From Ceratorhiza oryzae-sativae (lineage: Eukaryota; Basidiomycota; Agaricomycetes; Cantharellales; Ceratobasidiaceae), in contig JARWMV010000065.1 of NCBI GenBank assembly GCA_030998015.1, positions 21,925 to 85,924 of the forward strand: a stretch of 64,000 bases of DNA. The letters run 5' to 3'. The notes below the pieces were generated by a model. The model was not told the origin of the DNA. It searched no databases and saw nothing but the letters and a program-made list of their open reading frames with translations. Of this stretch, positions 8,539-20,376 are shown in pieces. The position numbers and the translations under genes are program-made. Each line of letters opens with the position of its first letter. The first letter of the stretch is position 1.

Positions 8539-9357
8539 TCACAAAGGCTCCATGTCCAGCAGGGGCACTTCCTCCAAGGCGCCCGCCAGCTCATCCTCCC
8601 ATTTGGCCCAATCCGTTTGGACTCCCTCTTGGGCCGGGTCCAGGGTTGGTTCCTTTATTGTTACTCTCGGCTCCTCCTCCTTTACCACCAGGGACTCCAG
8701 GCTTGCTGTGAGGCTCGACATATCTGTATCGTAACCGTGCAGGTTTGGGCGTACCTTCACCCAGTTATGGAAGTCGGCCAAGTTTGCTTCCTTCAACCTG
8801 ATGGCAGTAAACATTTCATCAGTGGTAGTGGCCTCAAGCAGTCCCACATACGGTGCCGCTGGTGCCAGCTTCCACTGCTCCAACAGGACCCTGGCCCACT
8901 GCTCTACTTCCCAATCTGCATTAGTCGTCCAGAGGCCCACCGCCTCCCTCTGTTCCTTGGCAGCATAGACCACCCCTGTCACCGTTGCCCCCACTATGTT
9001 GTCGATTACATACATTGGCGTGCGCAACATTGCGCTCCTGGTTGTCGGCCTTCGGACTCCCTGCCACCGCAGTATTCCTAACTTGGGGTCCTTGTAAAGG
9101 CTGTCGTTAAGCCAGTTCCTCTCGTCCCTATCCTTCTTTGGGATGTACACCAAGTTGGCCCCTGGCAGTAAGCTCTCCGCAATCATTCGGTGTTCCTCCA
9201 CACTCGGGGTGTACTGGCCTGGCTTCTTGCAGTTTTCCTTGCCTGGGTAGGGAGCTGGCCGTCTTGTGGTGGGTGCCAACCGGACGCAGGTGACCTGATT
9301 ATTAACCAGGGGCGCAAAGTGGCCTGAGGGAAAAGCAGGGCGAGTGGCGAAAGGCAT
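8539..9357 (-). CDS. Uncharacterised 272-residue ORF downstream of F pol
   Basis: Uninterrupted frame with a true ATG at 9357, starting 84 bases after the pol stop on the same strand. The N-terminal 50 residues are rich in Pro and basic residues; the middle is mixed alpha/beta in character; the C-terminal 70 residues are acidic (EEEPRV, EDELAGALEEV). No catalytic motif, zinc finger or membrane segment is visible. It converges with the plus-strand gene ending at 8456. It could be a retrotransposon accessory protein or part of the captured replicon. An open frame of this length beside damaged gag and pol is notable. Confidence 0.6.
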   Translation of the reverse strand: MPFATRPAFPSGHFAPLVNNQVTCVRLAPTTRRPAPYPGKENCKKPGQYTPSVEEHRMIAESLLPGANLVYIPKKDRDERNWLNDSLYKDPKLGILRWQGVRRPTTRSAMLRTPMYVIDNIVGATVTGVVYAAKEQREAVGLWTTNADWEVEQWARVLLEQWKLAPAAPYVGLLEATTTDEMFTAIRLKEANLADFHNWVKVRPNLHGYDTDMSSLTASLESLVVKEEEPRVTIKEPTLDPAQEGVQTDWAKWEDELAGALEEVPLLDMEPL

Positions 9358-9441
9358 AGTGAAATTGGGTTTATGTGTTGTGGTGCAAGTGTGGTGGTAG
9401 AGTGGACTCTGGCCTTTCTTGGGTATCCTGGATGGCTCCTT

Positions 9442-12400
9442 TTAAAGCTTTCCAGATCCTCGTTTGGTTCTCTTTGGCCTGCCTTTCGAGTCACCTGAGT
9501 GCTGACTTGTCTTGACTGGCATTGGTGCGTCTGGTAAGCACCTTCGCAAGTCATTTAGAACCTCTTTCATGTCAGCAAACTTGCTGGCACGTTCCATTGT
9601 GTCTTCTATTGGGTCGTAGCCCTTCCATCTGATTTGGTAAAACAGCTCGCCATTCCGCCATTCATAATTTGCAATGTGGTCCACCTTGTATTCCTCCTCT
9701 CCTTTTTCCGTTATGATTGGTGGTGGTTTGGCCTGCCTTCTTTGGAAGTCTTTATCTTCTGTGAATGGCGAGAGGAGATTTACATGGAATACATTGTGTA
9801 CACGTATGGTTTTAGGTAGGTCCAGGTGATATGCATGGGATGAGATCCTTTCTGTGATTTCAAAGGGCCCCCCTTTTTGGTTGTCCAGTTTCTTGGAGGG
9901 TCTCTTGGACAAGAGGTTTGTTAGGAGCAGCCAAACCTTGTCTCCTACCTTGAATTCCCTCCCTTTCTTTTCCATTTGTTGGTGTAATTCCATTGAGGCT
10001 CTTGCCTCATCCCATACCTTTTCCATTTGATTGTGCATGTTGTCTGCAGCGGGTGCCTCAGATGGTTCTTCTCCCTCTCGGATAACCCATCTTGGGTTTT
10101 TTCCATATACTGTTTCAAATGGGGTTTGTCCTGTTGTAGCATTTACGTGGTTGTTATGGCAGAATTCGGCAATGGGTAACCATTTTACCCAATCATCTTG
10201 TCTATAATTGCAGAAGGTTCTTAAGAACCCTTCTACCCATTGATTTGTCCTTTCCGACAGACCATCTGTTTCTGGATGGAAAGCAGTGGAGAATCTGGGC
10301 TTTGTCCCAATTCCTTTGTATAGGGCTTTTAGGAATTGGCTGTTAAAGGTTGGCCCTCGGTCTGAGACAGTGGTTTCTGGGGTCCCGTGATGTCTCCATA
10401 CTTCCCTTATGAATATTTCTGCCAGTTCTTCTGCATTGGTGCTCTCCAGACATGGCACAAAATGGGCCTGCCGGGAGAAGCGATCTACAACTGTCAAGAT
10501 ACTGTGTACCCCTTTGAGACAGGTAATTTGACAATGAAATCATATGCGACATCTGCCCATGGTTTCCATGGGATTGGTAAGGACTTCAGGGGAGTGCCTT
10601 GTTTGTGTCCTTTGCTTCTTTGACGTTTCACAAGATTCCACATATCGGTTTACTTGGGCCTTCATTCCTGGCCAATAGTAATCCCTTGATAGTAATTCTA
10701 GTGTTCGGGCTTGTCCCTGATGACCTGCCACTGGGGCGTCATGGCACTCCTCAAGGAGACTCAACCTCAAGTCCTTGTCATCCGGGATGTAGAGCCTATG
10801 TCATACCTTAATAGGCCCTCCTTCATTTCATACCGTCTAAATTCCTTCTGTACTGAGGGTGGTAGTTGTTCTTTATTTGCCACGCTCAGCCTTAAGGATC
10901 TGATAGATTGTCTTCTTCCTGAGCTTCTTTAAGCTCTTCCCAGAAATTCCCCTGTACTTCTGCCATGAAACCTATGAACCTTTCTTCTGGAATCATGATC
11001 TGTGGTTCCATAGGGGTATCCCCATGGTCGCTCCTTCTGGAAAGGGCATCTGGCTTCTGTGAGAGTTTCCCTGGTCTATACACAATCTGAAAATTGAAGG
11101 GTGCCAGAGTGAGATACCATCTGGCATGCCTTCTATTCCACATCTGGGCATTTTGCCAGTACTGGAGGTTCCTATGGTCAGTGTATATCACAATAGGTTC
11201 CTCTGTCCCTTCTAAGTATAACCTCCAGTGCTCTAAGGACCTAACAATTGCAAGCAACTCCTTGTGTAGGTGTCATAATTTTTCTCTGGTGGGGTGAAGC
11301 TCTTCGATAGGAAGGCAATTGGATGCAATCGGTTGTCATCACCCTTTTGGCTTAGTACCGCCCCCATGGCCACTCCTGAGGCATCTGTTTCCAGTATGTA
11401 TGGCCTGTTTGGGTTTGGGTGGATCAGGACGGTTCTCTTGCTACTGCTTCTTTGATAGCTTCAAATGCTTCCTGTTGTTTTCTTTCCCACAGGAATTTGA
11501 CATCTTTTTGGGTGAGATCTGTGAGGGGTTTGGCTAAGGTACTAAACTTCTCTATCCACCTTCTATAGAACCCCACGAAGCCTAGGAAGGCTTGGACTTC
11601 TTTTACTGTGTTAGGTTCTGGCCATTCTAGAACTGCCTTTACCTTTTCCTTTTCCATCGATATCCCTTCTGGGGATATGACAATTCCAATGAAGCTTACC
11701 TCCTTCACAAAGAACTGACACTTGTGTGGTTTGAGGAAGAGGTGGTTTTCCCTCATTCTTCTTAACACTTCCCTGACATGTTGTACGTGTTCTTCCCTGT
11801 TTCTGGAAAACACTAGTACATCGTCCATGTAGATTACCACATAATCGTCTATTATATCACGGAACTTTTCCATCATGAACCTGGTAAAGGTTCTTGGTCC
11901 TTCTTTTACTCCAAATGGCATGACCAAGCATTCAAACTGGCCTTCTCCTGTCCTGAAAGCTGTTTTCCATTCGTCTCCCTCTTTTACCCTGATGTTGTTG
12001 AACCCCCATCGAACATCCATTTTTGAATAGATGGTTGCATCCTTCAGTCTCTCAATCAATTCTATTTGGATTGGAAGTGGAAACCTGTCTGGCTTGGTGA
12101 TGTCATTCATCTTACGGTAGTCGACTACCAACCTAAGCCCTCCATCTGCTTTGTTCACATAGAAACAGGGTGCAGCTACAACTGACTGGCTGGGCCTTAT
12201 TTTCCCGTTTCTTAGTTCCTCCTCTAGGTACTCCCTGAGCGCCTTTGTTTCTGCTGGCGACATACTGTACCTCTTTGCAGGCTTTGGCAGCTCCGCTCCC
12301 TCGATCAGGTCCATTTTGAAGTCTAGGTTACCGGTGGGGTGGAAGTTCTGGAAACCTTCTTCCCCAAATAGGTCTTCAAAATCCCTAAATTCTTCTGGGA

Positions 12401-12845
12401 TTTGTAGGCTTTCACTTGCTGCCCTTGCCTTGATTTCGTCTGGGTATGAGATGGTAAGGTCTTTCCAATCTATGATAGGTTCTGCTTCTTCAAGCCATTC
12501 TTTCCCTAGGACTATGTCTGTGTCACCTAGGGTCATTACATAAAGGGAGCATTTTAGTGTCTTCCCTTCCACTTCAATGTTTAGTTCTGCCCTTTCTTCT
12601 ATGGCATCCTTGATTTCATTTCCATCAATGGCCACAATTGATTTCTTGTGTTTGAGGGGGGTGGTTGGAATCCCTTTTTCCCTTGAATAGGCCTTATCGA
12701 TGAAGTTGGTTGAAGATCCTGAGTCAATCAGCGTCTTAGCTGGTTCCATGATTCCCTCTACCGTAGTGTATATTATTGATTGATTACTAGACTTCTTGAG
12801 GTAACATACATCTGCGGTAGGGGTTATATTGGGGTCCTCCAACAT
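9442..12845 (-). pseudogene. pol: pol of element F: protease, reverse transcriptase, RNase H, integrase, chromodomain
   Basis: Four pieces in different frames. Piece 12845-11424 has the protease site (LIDSGSST) and reverse transcriptase with YMDD (VIYMDDVLVF). Piece 11257-10892 has the end of RNase H (IYTDHRNLQYW) and the tether (PDALSRR). Piece 10770-10540 has the integrase zinc-binding side. Piece 10497-9442 has the integrase core (VVDRFSRQAHF, SDRGPTF, TDGLSERTNQ) and a chromodomain (EEYKVDHIANYEW...IRWKGYDPIEDTMER). Frameshifts near 11420, 10890 and 10540 make it inactive. The chromodomain places it among chromoviruses. The pol frame starts 18 bases after the gag stop. Confidence 0.9.
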
Positions 12846-12862
12846 GGAAGTGGTAGGACCAA

Positions 12863-14693
12863 TTAGTTTTCCGACTCAGAGCTGCTTTCTTCCTCAACTT
12901 GTCTGCTGGCCTTCCCTTGTATCTTAGCTTTGTCGTAGGTCCACTGGCCTCGGCACTCCTTCAGGACATGCCCTGATTTACCGCATTTGATACAGAGTCC
13001 TTCTTTCCTTTGCCTGTCCTTTTCACTGTTTGGTATCCTTACCATGTTGTTGGTTTGGGTATTCCCCTGTTTGCCGCTGATCCCTAAAGGCTTGTTCCCC
13101 CCTTGTTTGTATTTTGCTGGTGCCCAGGTTGAATTTGAAGAGTTGCTGGTCCTTGCATTCATTTTCTGGTTTGCAAACTGCATGTTGTCCATTTTGCAGG
13201 CAAAGTCAATTAATTGATCTAAGGTATATGATGGACCTTCAGCCTCATTTGCCAGTACTTCAATCCTTAAGATCTCTTGTCGTACTTTGGGTTTTAACCC
13301 TTCCCTGAATTGGTCCTTGAGGGCTTCCTGGTTCCAGTCTACCTCTTGGATCAGGATCCGGAATTGGGTAGCATAATCCAATGCGCTCTTGGTCTGTGTT
13401 AATTTCCTTAGTTTCCGGATGGTCTTTTCCTTTATGACTGGGTCATTAAAAGCATCCAGGAATCCCTTCCTGAAATCCTTCCAGGATGCAAGAATACCTG
13501 TGTGTTCGCCTGCTAGTAGTTTCCGGGGTAAGGTTGTGCCCAGTTTGCTGCTTCCCCATCCTCCATGTTCATTAGCACAGCAGATATCTTTTTTCAGTCA
13601 TCAAAGGCTGATTCATCATAGTCAGCAAAGAAAAGTTCCATGCTGATTATGAAGTTCTCTGCTTCCTTCCCCTTTTTCCCATTAAATTTGCTGGGTCTCC
13701 CTAGTCTGCCTCCTTAGGAGTGTGGTTTGCAGCAAGGGTAGGTTGGTTTGCTTGGGATGGAGGTTCTGTTCGGGGTCTTATTGTGGACTCAGCCTGGAAG
13801 GTTCTTCCCAGAAAGGGTGTTCGTACTGGGGAGGCTGAGGGGGATCGTGAGGGGCTTCCTATGACCACCCTAGTTCTTCCCCTGGTTTCTTCTGTCCTTT
13901 CCCTTGGCCTTCCTGCTTCAGTTGTTTTCCGGAGCTCATTTCCTAGATCGGTTACCGTTGTTCTAGTGCGATTAGGATCTCCCCTGTGTTTTCGGTTTTC
14001 TTCTCTAAGCTTTCGAGCTTTCGCTCTTGCATTCCCAGTACCCGGTTTATTTCCATGGAGATGTCCTTTAATTCTTTTATCAGGTTCCCCATTTCTGCTT
14101 TTAGGTCGTCCTGGTTCTTTGCCACATAGAGGACATTTTTGTTGGATGTTTCCATTGACCTTACCATCCAGTCCACGTTTCCTTCTTGTCGGGTTAGTGA
14201 TATTTGACACTGATTTATACCCGTGATTGCCTTTTCTAGTTCCCTATGATTATTGTCTCTAAGTTCCTTGAGCCCCGCCCTGATGGCTGTGGCAATGGTG
14301 TGAATAGGGTTGGCAGTGGCTATGGCTCCGGGACCTGGCTGGGGTTGTGTCCTTGCCTCTTCCGCCAAGGCCGTGCCTTGTTCGTATATGGTTGGGTCAT
14401 ATCTTCTACCTCATCCCTCTCTGGATTTGAGATATCTTCTGGGTCTGGATTTATCAGGTGAATTGGCGGTTGAGGGCTGCGGAGTGGTATTCCCCCTATT
14501 TCCCCTCCCAGGATGGGGGCCTGAGTGGGGTTGGGTTGAGCCACTGGTGTGGGTTTTGTGGCAACCCCCCTGGCATTCCTTGGAGGGTCTCATCTGGGTT
14601 ACCTTCAGCCTCTGGGGAAGCAATGGGTTTGGGTGATTGTGGCCTACTATTTGCCACTCTGCTTTGAGATCGAGTTTGTGGTCTCTGTGACAT
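12863..14693 (-). pseudogene. gag: gag of element F, frameshifted
   Basis: Starts at 14693 with MSQRPQTRSQSR, shared with copy C. It shifts frame several times before the C-terminal half (13381-12863), which has the capsid-like end and a zinc knuckle (CIKCGKSGHVLKEC), then an acidic Ser/Glu tail. Alignment by eye with copy C (26492-28327) shows that the breaks differ between the two copies, so the ancestral gene was one long ORF. Confidence 0.85.
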
Positions 14694-14800
14694 AGTTTCT
14701 TTATGTTCTCTTATGTATCACAGGAGTTAGCTGGTTTTCTCGTGTACTCAGCCCTTAGTATCTGTGCAGTATACTTATGTTCGCCACTAGTTAAGTTAAG

Positions 14801-14812
14801 AGCTTGCTTTAT
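14801..14812 (-). promoter_or_regulatory. Self-priming site of element F
   Basis: On the minus strand ATAAAGCAAGCT starts two bases after the 5' LTR. Its perfect 12-base complement lies in that LTR (14943-14954), about 32 bases downstream of a TATATATAAG box (14981-14990). This is the arrangement of a transcript that primes itself (Tf1/sushi mode). Copy C has the same pair. Confidence 0.75.
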
Positions 14813-14814
14813 AA

Positions 14815-15392
14815 TGTCGTGACCCTCTGGAGGCTCCCTTGCGGAGCACTTAAGTAGTGGCTGTGTTTACAGTTTGGTGCTATGCAGTATGTATTGAGCG
14901 TTCTAGTTACAGTGTTTGCTATGGTCTATGGTGGTTGACAAGATAAAGCAAGCTGAGGCTTCAGTCTTGCTTTACTCCCCTTATATATATGTGACTGTGG
15001 TTGCTGCAGTGGCCCCTCTTTCCTAAGCGCCGTCTATAGCAGTTATAGGTTCTATATAGTACTAGGTCTTAGGTAAGTGTTTATCCTAAGTTTGTGTGGC
15101 TCTGAATCTTATAGAGCCACACGAGGTCCAAGGGTCATGTGACCTTTTGGACTTAAGCACCCGGCGCTTAATCGCTGGATAAGCGCCGAGGTCATGTGAC
15201 AACTCACTCCTTGCTCCAGGTAACATGGGAGAGAAACGCTGGAGCGAGTTCAGGGTAACCACCGGCGCTTAATTGTTGGGTAAGCACTGAGATCACGTGA
15301 TCCTGTTTATGGTTTGTTCCGCTTCAGGAAAAATGCCATAAATCTGTACAATATTCGGTTGTTAGGTTATGTCTGCTAGGCGGGTCATAACA
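14815..15392 (-). repeat. 5' LTR of element F (short form)
   Basis: 578 bp, ends TGTCGTGACC...GGTCATAACA. It has a single copy of the 100-bp unit that is tripled in the other LTR. TATA box and start region lie on the minus strand as described for the priming site. Confidence 0.93.
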
Positions 15393-15396
15393 ATGT

Positions 15397-18300
15397 ATGT
15401 CGCTAGGAAACCAATCACAACTACAGTTTTTCTTTCATGCATTCCCTCTGCACATAACCCCTGAACACAAGTCTGCATATAACATGAAAAAATTCAACAG
15501 ATGGGCCATGATCGACTCAGGGGCCACATCAGTATTCATACATGAAAATTTGGTTAAACAATACCGTATTCCTACTGTCACCCTAAAAACACCCAAGAAA
15601 CTGAGGGTAATCGATGGAAGGGAGATAGACTCTGGGTCTGTGACCCATTACTGCACCTTTGAGTTGTGCATTCAAGAGCACCAAGAAATCCTCAGTGCCT
15701 ATGTTGTGAACGTTGGCAAAAATGATTTAGTCCTGGGCATGTCATGGCTCAAATTCCATAACCCCGATATTGATTGGGACAAAAAAGACATGAAGTTCAA
15801 CTCACCAATATGCCTGAAGCACTGCATCACAAAACCCCTGCATGTGCAAGCAAATGAACCTACGGAGCTTCAGTTGGACTCCTTAGACTCCCTCCCAACA
15901 AAATATAAAGAATTCCAGAAGATATTTGCTGAAGAAGACAATGTCCAACCATTACCACCCAATAGAAAGTGGGATATGGAAATAGATTTAAAACCGGATG
16001 CCAAGCCAAGGCATGGCCCCATATATAGTGTGGGTGTCAAGGAAGATGCAGAATTGCGCAAAACCTTGGACTGCCAACTGAAAGCAGGGCACATCAGACC
16101 CTCAAGGTCACCAATGGCATCCCCAGTCATGATTTGTCAAAAAGAAGAATGGGAAATTGCGCATGTGCATCGACTACTGGCGATTAAACGAAATGACAAT
16201 CTCTAATGTGTACCCACTCCCACGAATCAATGATATTGTGGAGACTCTGCATGGGGCAAGGATATTCACCAAGTTTGATCTAAAGTGGGGCTTCAACCTC
16301 ATACGAATTTGGGAAGGGGACGAATGGAAAGCAGCTTTTAAGACCAAATATGGGCTGTACAAGCCCTTAGTCATGCAATTTGGTCAAAAGAACGCACTGG
16401 GAACCTTCATGGCCATGATCTGGGAAGAGTTCCAAGACATCGAGGGCATTTATGTTGTGATCTATATGGATGACATATTAGTATTCTCCAAAAACCAAGA
16501 AGAACATGATGAACATGTCAAAGAAGTCTTATGTTGCCTCCAAAAAGCTGGCCTATATTGCACCCTGGAGAAATGTGTTTTCGATGTCACCAAGGTTGAT
16601 TACCTGGGAATAGTAGTGACCCCCCAGGGAATTAAAGTAGACCCAGCCAAGGTCGAAAAGGCTGTTGAATGGCCAACCCCTACCAACCCAACCGAAGTCC
16701 TGGAAGGGTTGGGGTTTGCAAATTGGTTGAGGCACTTCATAAAAGACTTTTCGAAAATTACAAGATGTCTTTATGAACTTGTCAAGAAGGATGTAAAATG
16801 GGAATGGACAGAAGAAAGGGATCAGGCATGGAACCTGCTGAAACAGAAATTAAAAGAAGCCCCCCTTCTAATTCAGCCAGAACCCAACAAACCATTCATT
16901 TTGGAAACGGATGCCTCAGGCTACGCCACAGGCACTGTATTATTGCAATATGGAGAGGACGGAATGCTCCACCCAATTTCCTATTACTCCAAGGCAATGG
17001 TCCCAGCAGAAAGGAATTATGATATCTACAACAAAGAAATGCTGGCAATCATAAAGGCCCTCAAACACTGGCGTCATCTCCTAGAAGGGACCAAACACCC
17101 AGTAAACATTGTTTGTGACCACAAGAATTTGGAGTATTGGAAAACAAATCGGCCACTGAATGGCCAAGTCACACGGTGGCACGAGTTCTTATCCAGGTTT
17201 GAATTCAAGATTCTATATATCGAAGGGGCAAAGAATGGCTGGGCAGACATACTCTCTAGGCTGTCAAGACACATCCCTAAAGAGGGGGGTGAGAGCCAAG
17301 CTCTGCTTGCACAAAACCAATTTTTGGAGCTGAAATCGCTATGCCTGCAAGCAATCACGCCAGACAATGACCTGGAACAACTCATTAGGGATGCTATCCC
17401 AGGGGACGAACACCTATCAAAAGTCCTAAAAGCCCTAGATGACAATGAGAAGGTCAAAGATTGGGAATGGGATGAAGGACTTTTACGACACAAGGGCAGA
17501 ATCTATGTCCCAAACAACAAAGAACTTCGCAAACTGGTCATTGAAAGCCGTCACGACAGCCCAGCAGCAGGACACCCAGGACAGTTCAGAACATATGAAT
17601 TGTTAAATCGCAAATACACGTGGCTATCAATGAAAAAATCAGTCAACGAATACGTCACACACTGCAAGTCATGCATCAGGAACAAGCACAGCAACCAAGT
17701 TCCCCCAGGGCTCCTAAACCCAATACCTGTGCCAGAAAAACCTTGGGAGGAAATTACTTATGATCTGATCACCAGGCTACCCCTGTCAGAGGGGTTTGAC
17801 ACCATATTTACAGTTGTCGACTGCCTGACAAAAATGGTCCACTTTATTCCATGTCAATCGGAAGCCAGCACTATGGATTGCGCCAACTTGTTCCTAACAT
17901 ATGTATGGAAACTTCATGGGTTACCACAGAAAACAATCTCAGACCGCGGCCCCAACTTTGCATCCAAATTCTTAAGGCACTTATACAAATGACTGGATAT
18001 AAAACCCTCCTACTCCACAGCATACCACCCTCAGACAGATGGCCAGTCCGAACGGGCCAACCAAGTAGTGGAAGGGTACATCAGACACTATGTATCAGAC
18101 AGACAAGACGACTGGGTCTTGCTCCTACCATTGGCTGAATTTGCCTACAATAATGGTGTCAATGCCTCAACCAGCAAATCACCATTCTTCACAAACTACG
18201 GTTTTCACCCAAGACTAGCAGTTGGGGACAGGGAGGAACCAGAACTCCCTTTAGCGGACAACCATGCAGAATGGCTCCAAAAGGGCCATGACGAACTTAA

Positions 18301-18826
18301 GGCAGCCCTGGAAATAGCGAACCGGAGGATCAAGGAATACTACGACCAGAAGCATCGGACTCCTGAAGCTATCAAAATTGGAGACAAAGTCTGGCTTGAT
18401 ACCAAAAACATACAGACACAGCAGGCCTCCAGGAAACTGGCCCACAAAAGAGTTGGACCATTCAGGGTGGTAGCACAACATGGCACACATGCCTACAAAT
18501 TGGACCTACCAATAACCATGAAAATACACCCAGTATTTCATGTCTCACTCCTGACCAAATATAAAGATGACCCCTATGGCCGTCAGGTTCCCCCACCACC
18601 ACCTATGGTAACTCCTGAAGGGGAAGAAGAATTTGAAGTGGAACAGATCATAAAGTCACAATACAACAAAAGATCTAACATCTTTGAATACTATGTCAAG
18701 TGGCTCGGCTACGACGAGCAACAATGGTTAACCTATGATGACCTGGTGAACGCACCAGAACTCATCACCGACTATGTCAAGTCACACCCAAAGGCACCCC
18801 AGGACCCCTGTGCCTTGAAGGAGTGA
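15397..18826 (+). pseudogene. pol: pol of element E: protease to integrase with chromodomain
   Basis: Resumes right after element F. Piece 15397-16206 has the protease (MIDSGATSVF) and the start of RT. A frameshift near 16160 leads into 16157-17992: RT with YMDD (VIYMDDILVF), RNase H (LETDASGYATG), tether, integrase zinc region (HDSPAAGHPGQ...CKSCIRNK) and the first catalytic Asp. A TGA at 17990-17992 breaks the core; the same frame continues with the third catalytic residue (TDGQSERANQ) and a chromodomain (EFEVEQIIKSQYN...VKWLGYDEQQW). Chromodomains usually direct such elements to heterochromatin. One frameshift and one nonsense codon are the only visible lesions. Confidence 0.92.
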
Positions 18827-18828
18827 AG

Positions 18829-19204
18829 TGTCACAAACTGACACACATATATCCACTCTATAATATTTTCTCAATTTACTACATTTTATGAGATCATCTT
18901 CAAAACATACTTGCCTTTTATGGTATATCTGTGTCATGTGACTCATGGAATGTTCCGGACCGGTAACCGAGATGTATTTCAACTCCAGTGTGAAATTCCG
19001 CAGTTCCACAGTCACTTCTACTGCTTCTATCTCTTATCTGTTGTGACTCACTTTACAGACTTGTTTGTTATGATGTGGCTTGTACAATGTATATAAACCA
19101 GGTCAAGTTCGCAGAGGACTCCTCAAGAACTTGACCTCTCATCGAATACAAGTTCTTTCCTTTTCTTACTATTTTTCTCGTCGCCTGACTTGTCGTCGTC
19201 AACA
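18829..19204 (+). repeat. 3' LTR of element E
   Basis: Same length as the left LTR (376 bp) with few differences, ending CGTCAACA. Begins two bases after the pol stop codon, so there is almost no 3' untranslated spacer and no clear long purine tract beyond GGAGTGAAG. Confidence 0.95.
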
Positions 19205-20180
19205 ACAAGGTTCAGGAGTACTGGGAGGTGAAGGAGGGCAGGAGCCACTGAGAGTCTCAGAATCAGAACCATCATCTCCAAGAGATGGCTCAGGGCTCAA
19301 AGAAGGTTCTGCAGTCTCAGAGGTTTTATCCCCAAAGAAAGCTCTAAGGCGAGCATTAAGCTTCTTATCTTTCTGCCCTGCCCACCATTCTTCATATTTA
19401 GCCTTAGCTGCCCTATGAGAATATTCCTCTGATAGGGCCACCAAGTAGCGCTAATTAAGAGTCAGTAAATGAAGAAAGCATGAACTAGGAGATGCTTACT
19501 ACATTGTTTCCCCAAACAGCAGGGACTCCATCATCTGCAGGCAACTCCCAGCTCCCATAAGGGTGTTCAAGCAAATACTTGTCCCAGGTGCACTGGGCAA
19601 AAGCTAGAATCCCACAGGGCACAGGAGGAAGCTCCAGCTGTGCCTTCATCTGGAACAAGCCCTTAGAGCGAGCCAGATGGTTCAAGGCACTCAGCATGTG
19701 ATTGCCCCAGATTTGGAGACGAACTACTGTGTAGATCAGGTCAGAGAAGGAATCAAAAGGCTCATGCCAGTCCTGGATGTGGAAACCCTTTTCTGGCTCT
19801 AGAGGGTATGCAATATTTGCCACCCTAAATTGCACATACAGAGGTGAGTCCACTCCAAAGCTGTTCAAAACCTCAGCCTTCTTAAGGCCTCCATCATTGC
19901 AGTGTGGCAACACAGTCGCGCACTTGCAATAGAGCATCAGTAAGAGCATGAATGGTTTGGTCACTTAGGTACCAGCCATCCTTATACCAGCTCTGACCTA
20001 CACTGTGCTGTACTTCAATGCCCTCCCTGAACTTGCTCAAGGATGGATGGGCTACTGAAAAACTTACTCTCCCCTTGACGCATGACACTAGCAAACACAT
20101 GGAAGTGCTTGCAGGACAGGATCGAGTTGATGCTGGCCATAATCTGGACATCATTCAACATGAAGGGAGGAGTCTGCATG
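19205..20180 (-). pseudogene. Element D accessory gene Y2, interrupted by element E
   Basis: Minus-strand multi-exon gene, continued at 1688-1612 across element E. The first exon probably starts near 20180 (MQTPPFMLNDVQIM). A long open stretch (about 20025-19500) contains WYKDGWYLSDQTIHALTDAL, then DWHEPFDSFSDLIYTVVRLQ and CTWDKYLLEHPYGSWELP. After an intron near 19500-19450 comes a Lys/Arg-rich segment (EEYSHRAAKAKYEEWW) and an acidic Ser/Pro tail. Some splice points could not be fixed. No family recognised and no catalytic motif seen; the tryptophan-rich middle suggests a folded domain. It is the last gene before the D LTR. Confidence 0.5.
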
Positions 20181-20376
20181 GTGGAAAGGAGATGATAATA
20201 TGAAGATAGAGAGAGGTAGAGCTGTAGAACTGGAGGGTGTTGAACTGCTGAGGAGAGAGGGCTCTCCAAGGCAGTTTTTATAGCCTAGACGTCCTGTTTG
20301 ATCTTTGGAATTATAAAATTGTTCCTTAAGTTCACACAAGTGGAATTGGGGGACATAATAAATTCCAAGCAGAAAA

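Larger units (their letters stand above)
4823..15392 (-). mobile_element. Element F: 10.6-kb Ty3/gypsy element carrying a Rep gene and other cargo
   Basis: Bounded by LTRs (4823-5601 and 14815-15392) with target duplication ATGTA, and inserted in element E. On the minus strand the order is 5' LTR, self-priming site, gag (14693-12863), pol (12845-9442), an uncharacterised ORF (9357-8539), a repeat-rich intergenic region with an opposing gene (7915-8456, plus strand), a Rep gene (7062-5899), a tRNA-like hairpin, a purine tract and the 3' LTR. The part from 9441 to 5602 is not retroviral in content. gag and pol have frameshifts and the Rep frame one stop. Copy C at 25703 is a second, truncated member of the family and does not reach the cargo region. 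Confidence 0.93.
1689..19204 (+). mobile_element. Element E: full-length Ty3/gypsy chromovirus, split by element F
   Basis: Both LTRs (1689-2064 and 18829-19204) are exactly 376 bp and nearly identical. They are flanked by the 5-bp target duplication ACAAG (1684-1688 and 19205-19209). Without element F (4823-15392) the element is about 6.9 kb: LTR, self-priming site, a zinc-knuckle ORF, gag, protease-RT-RNase H-integrase with C-terminal chromodomain, LTR. The near-identical LTRs argue for fairly recent insertion. Even so, gag and pol each have an in-frame TGA and pol has a frameshift near 16160, so this copy is not autonomous. It is inserted in an accessory gene of element D. Confidence 0.95.
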
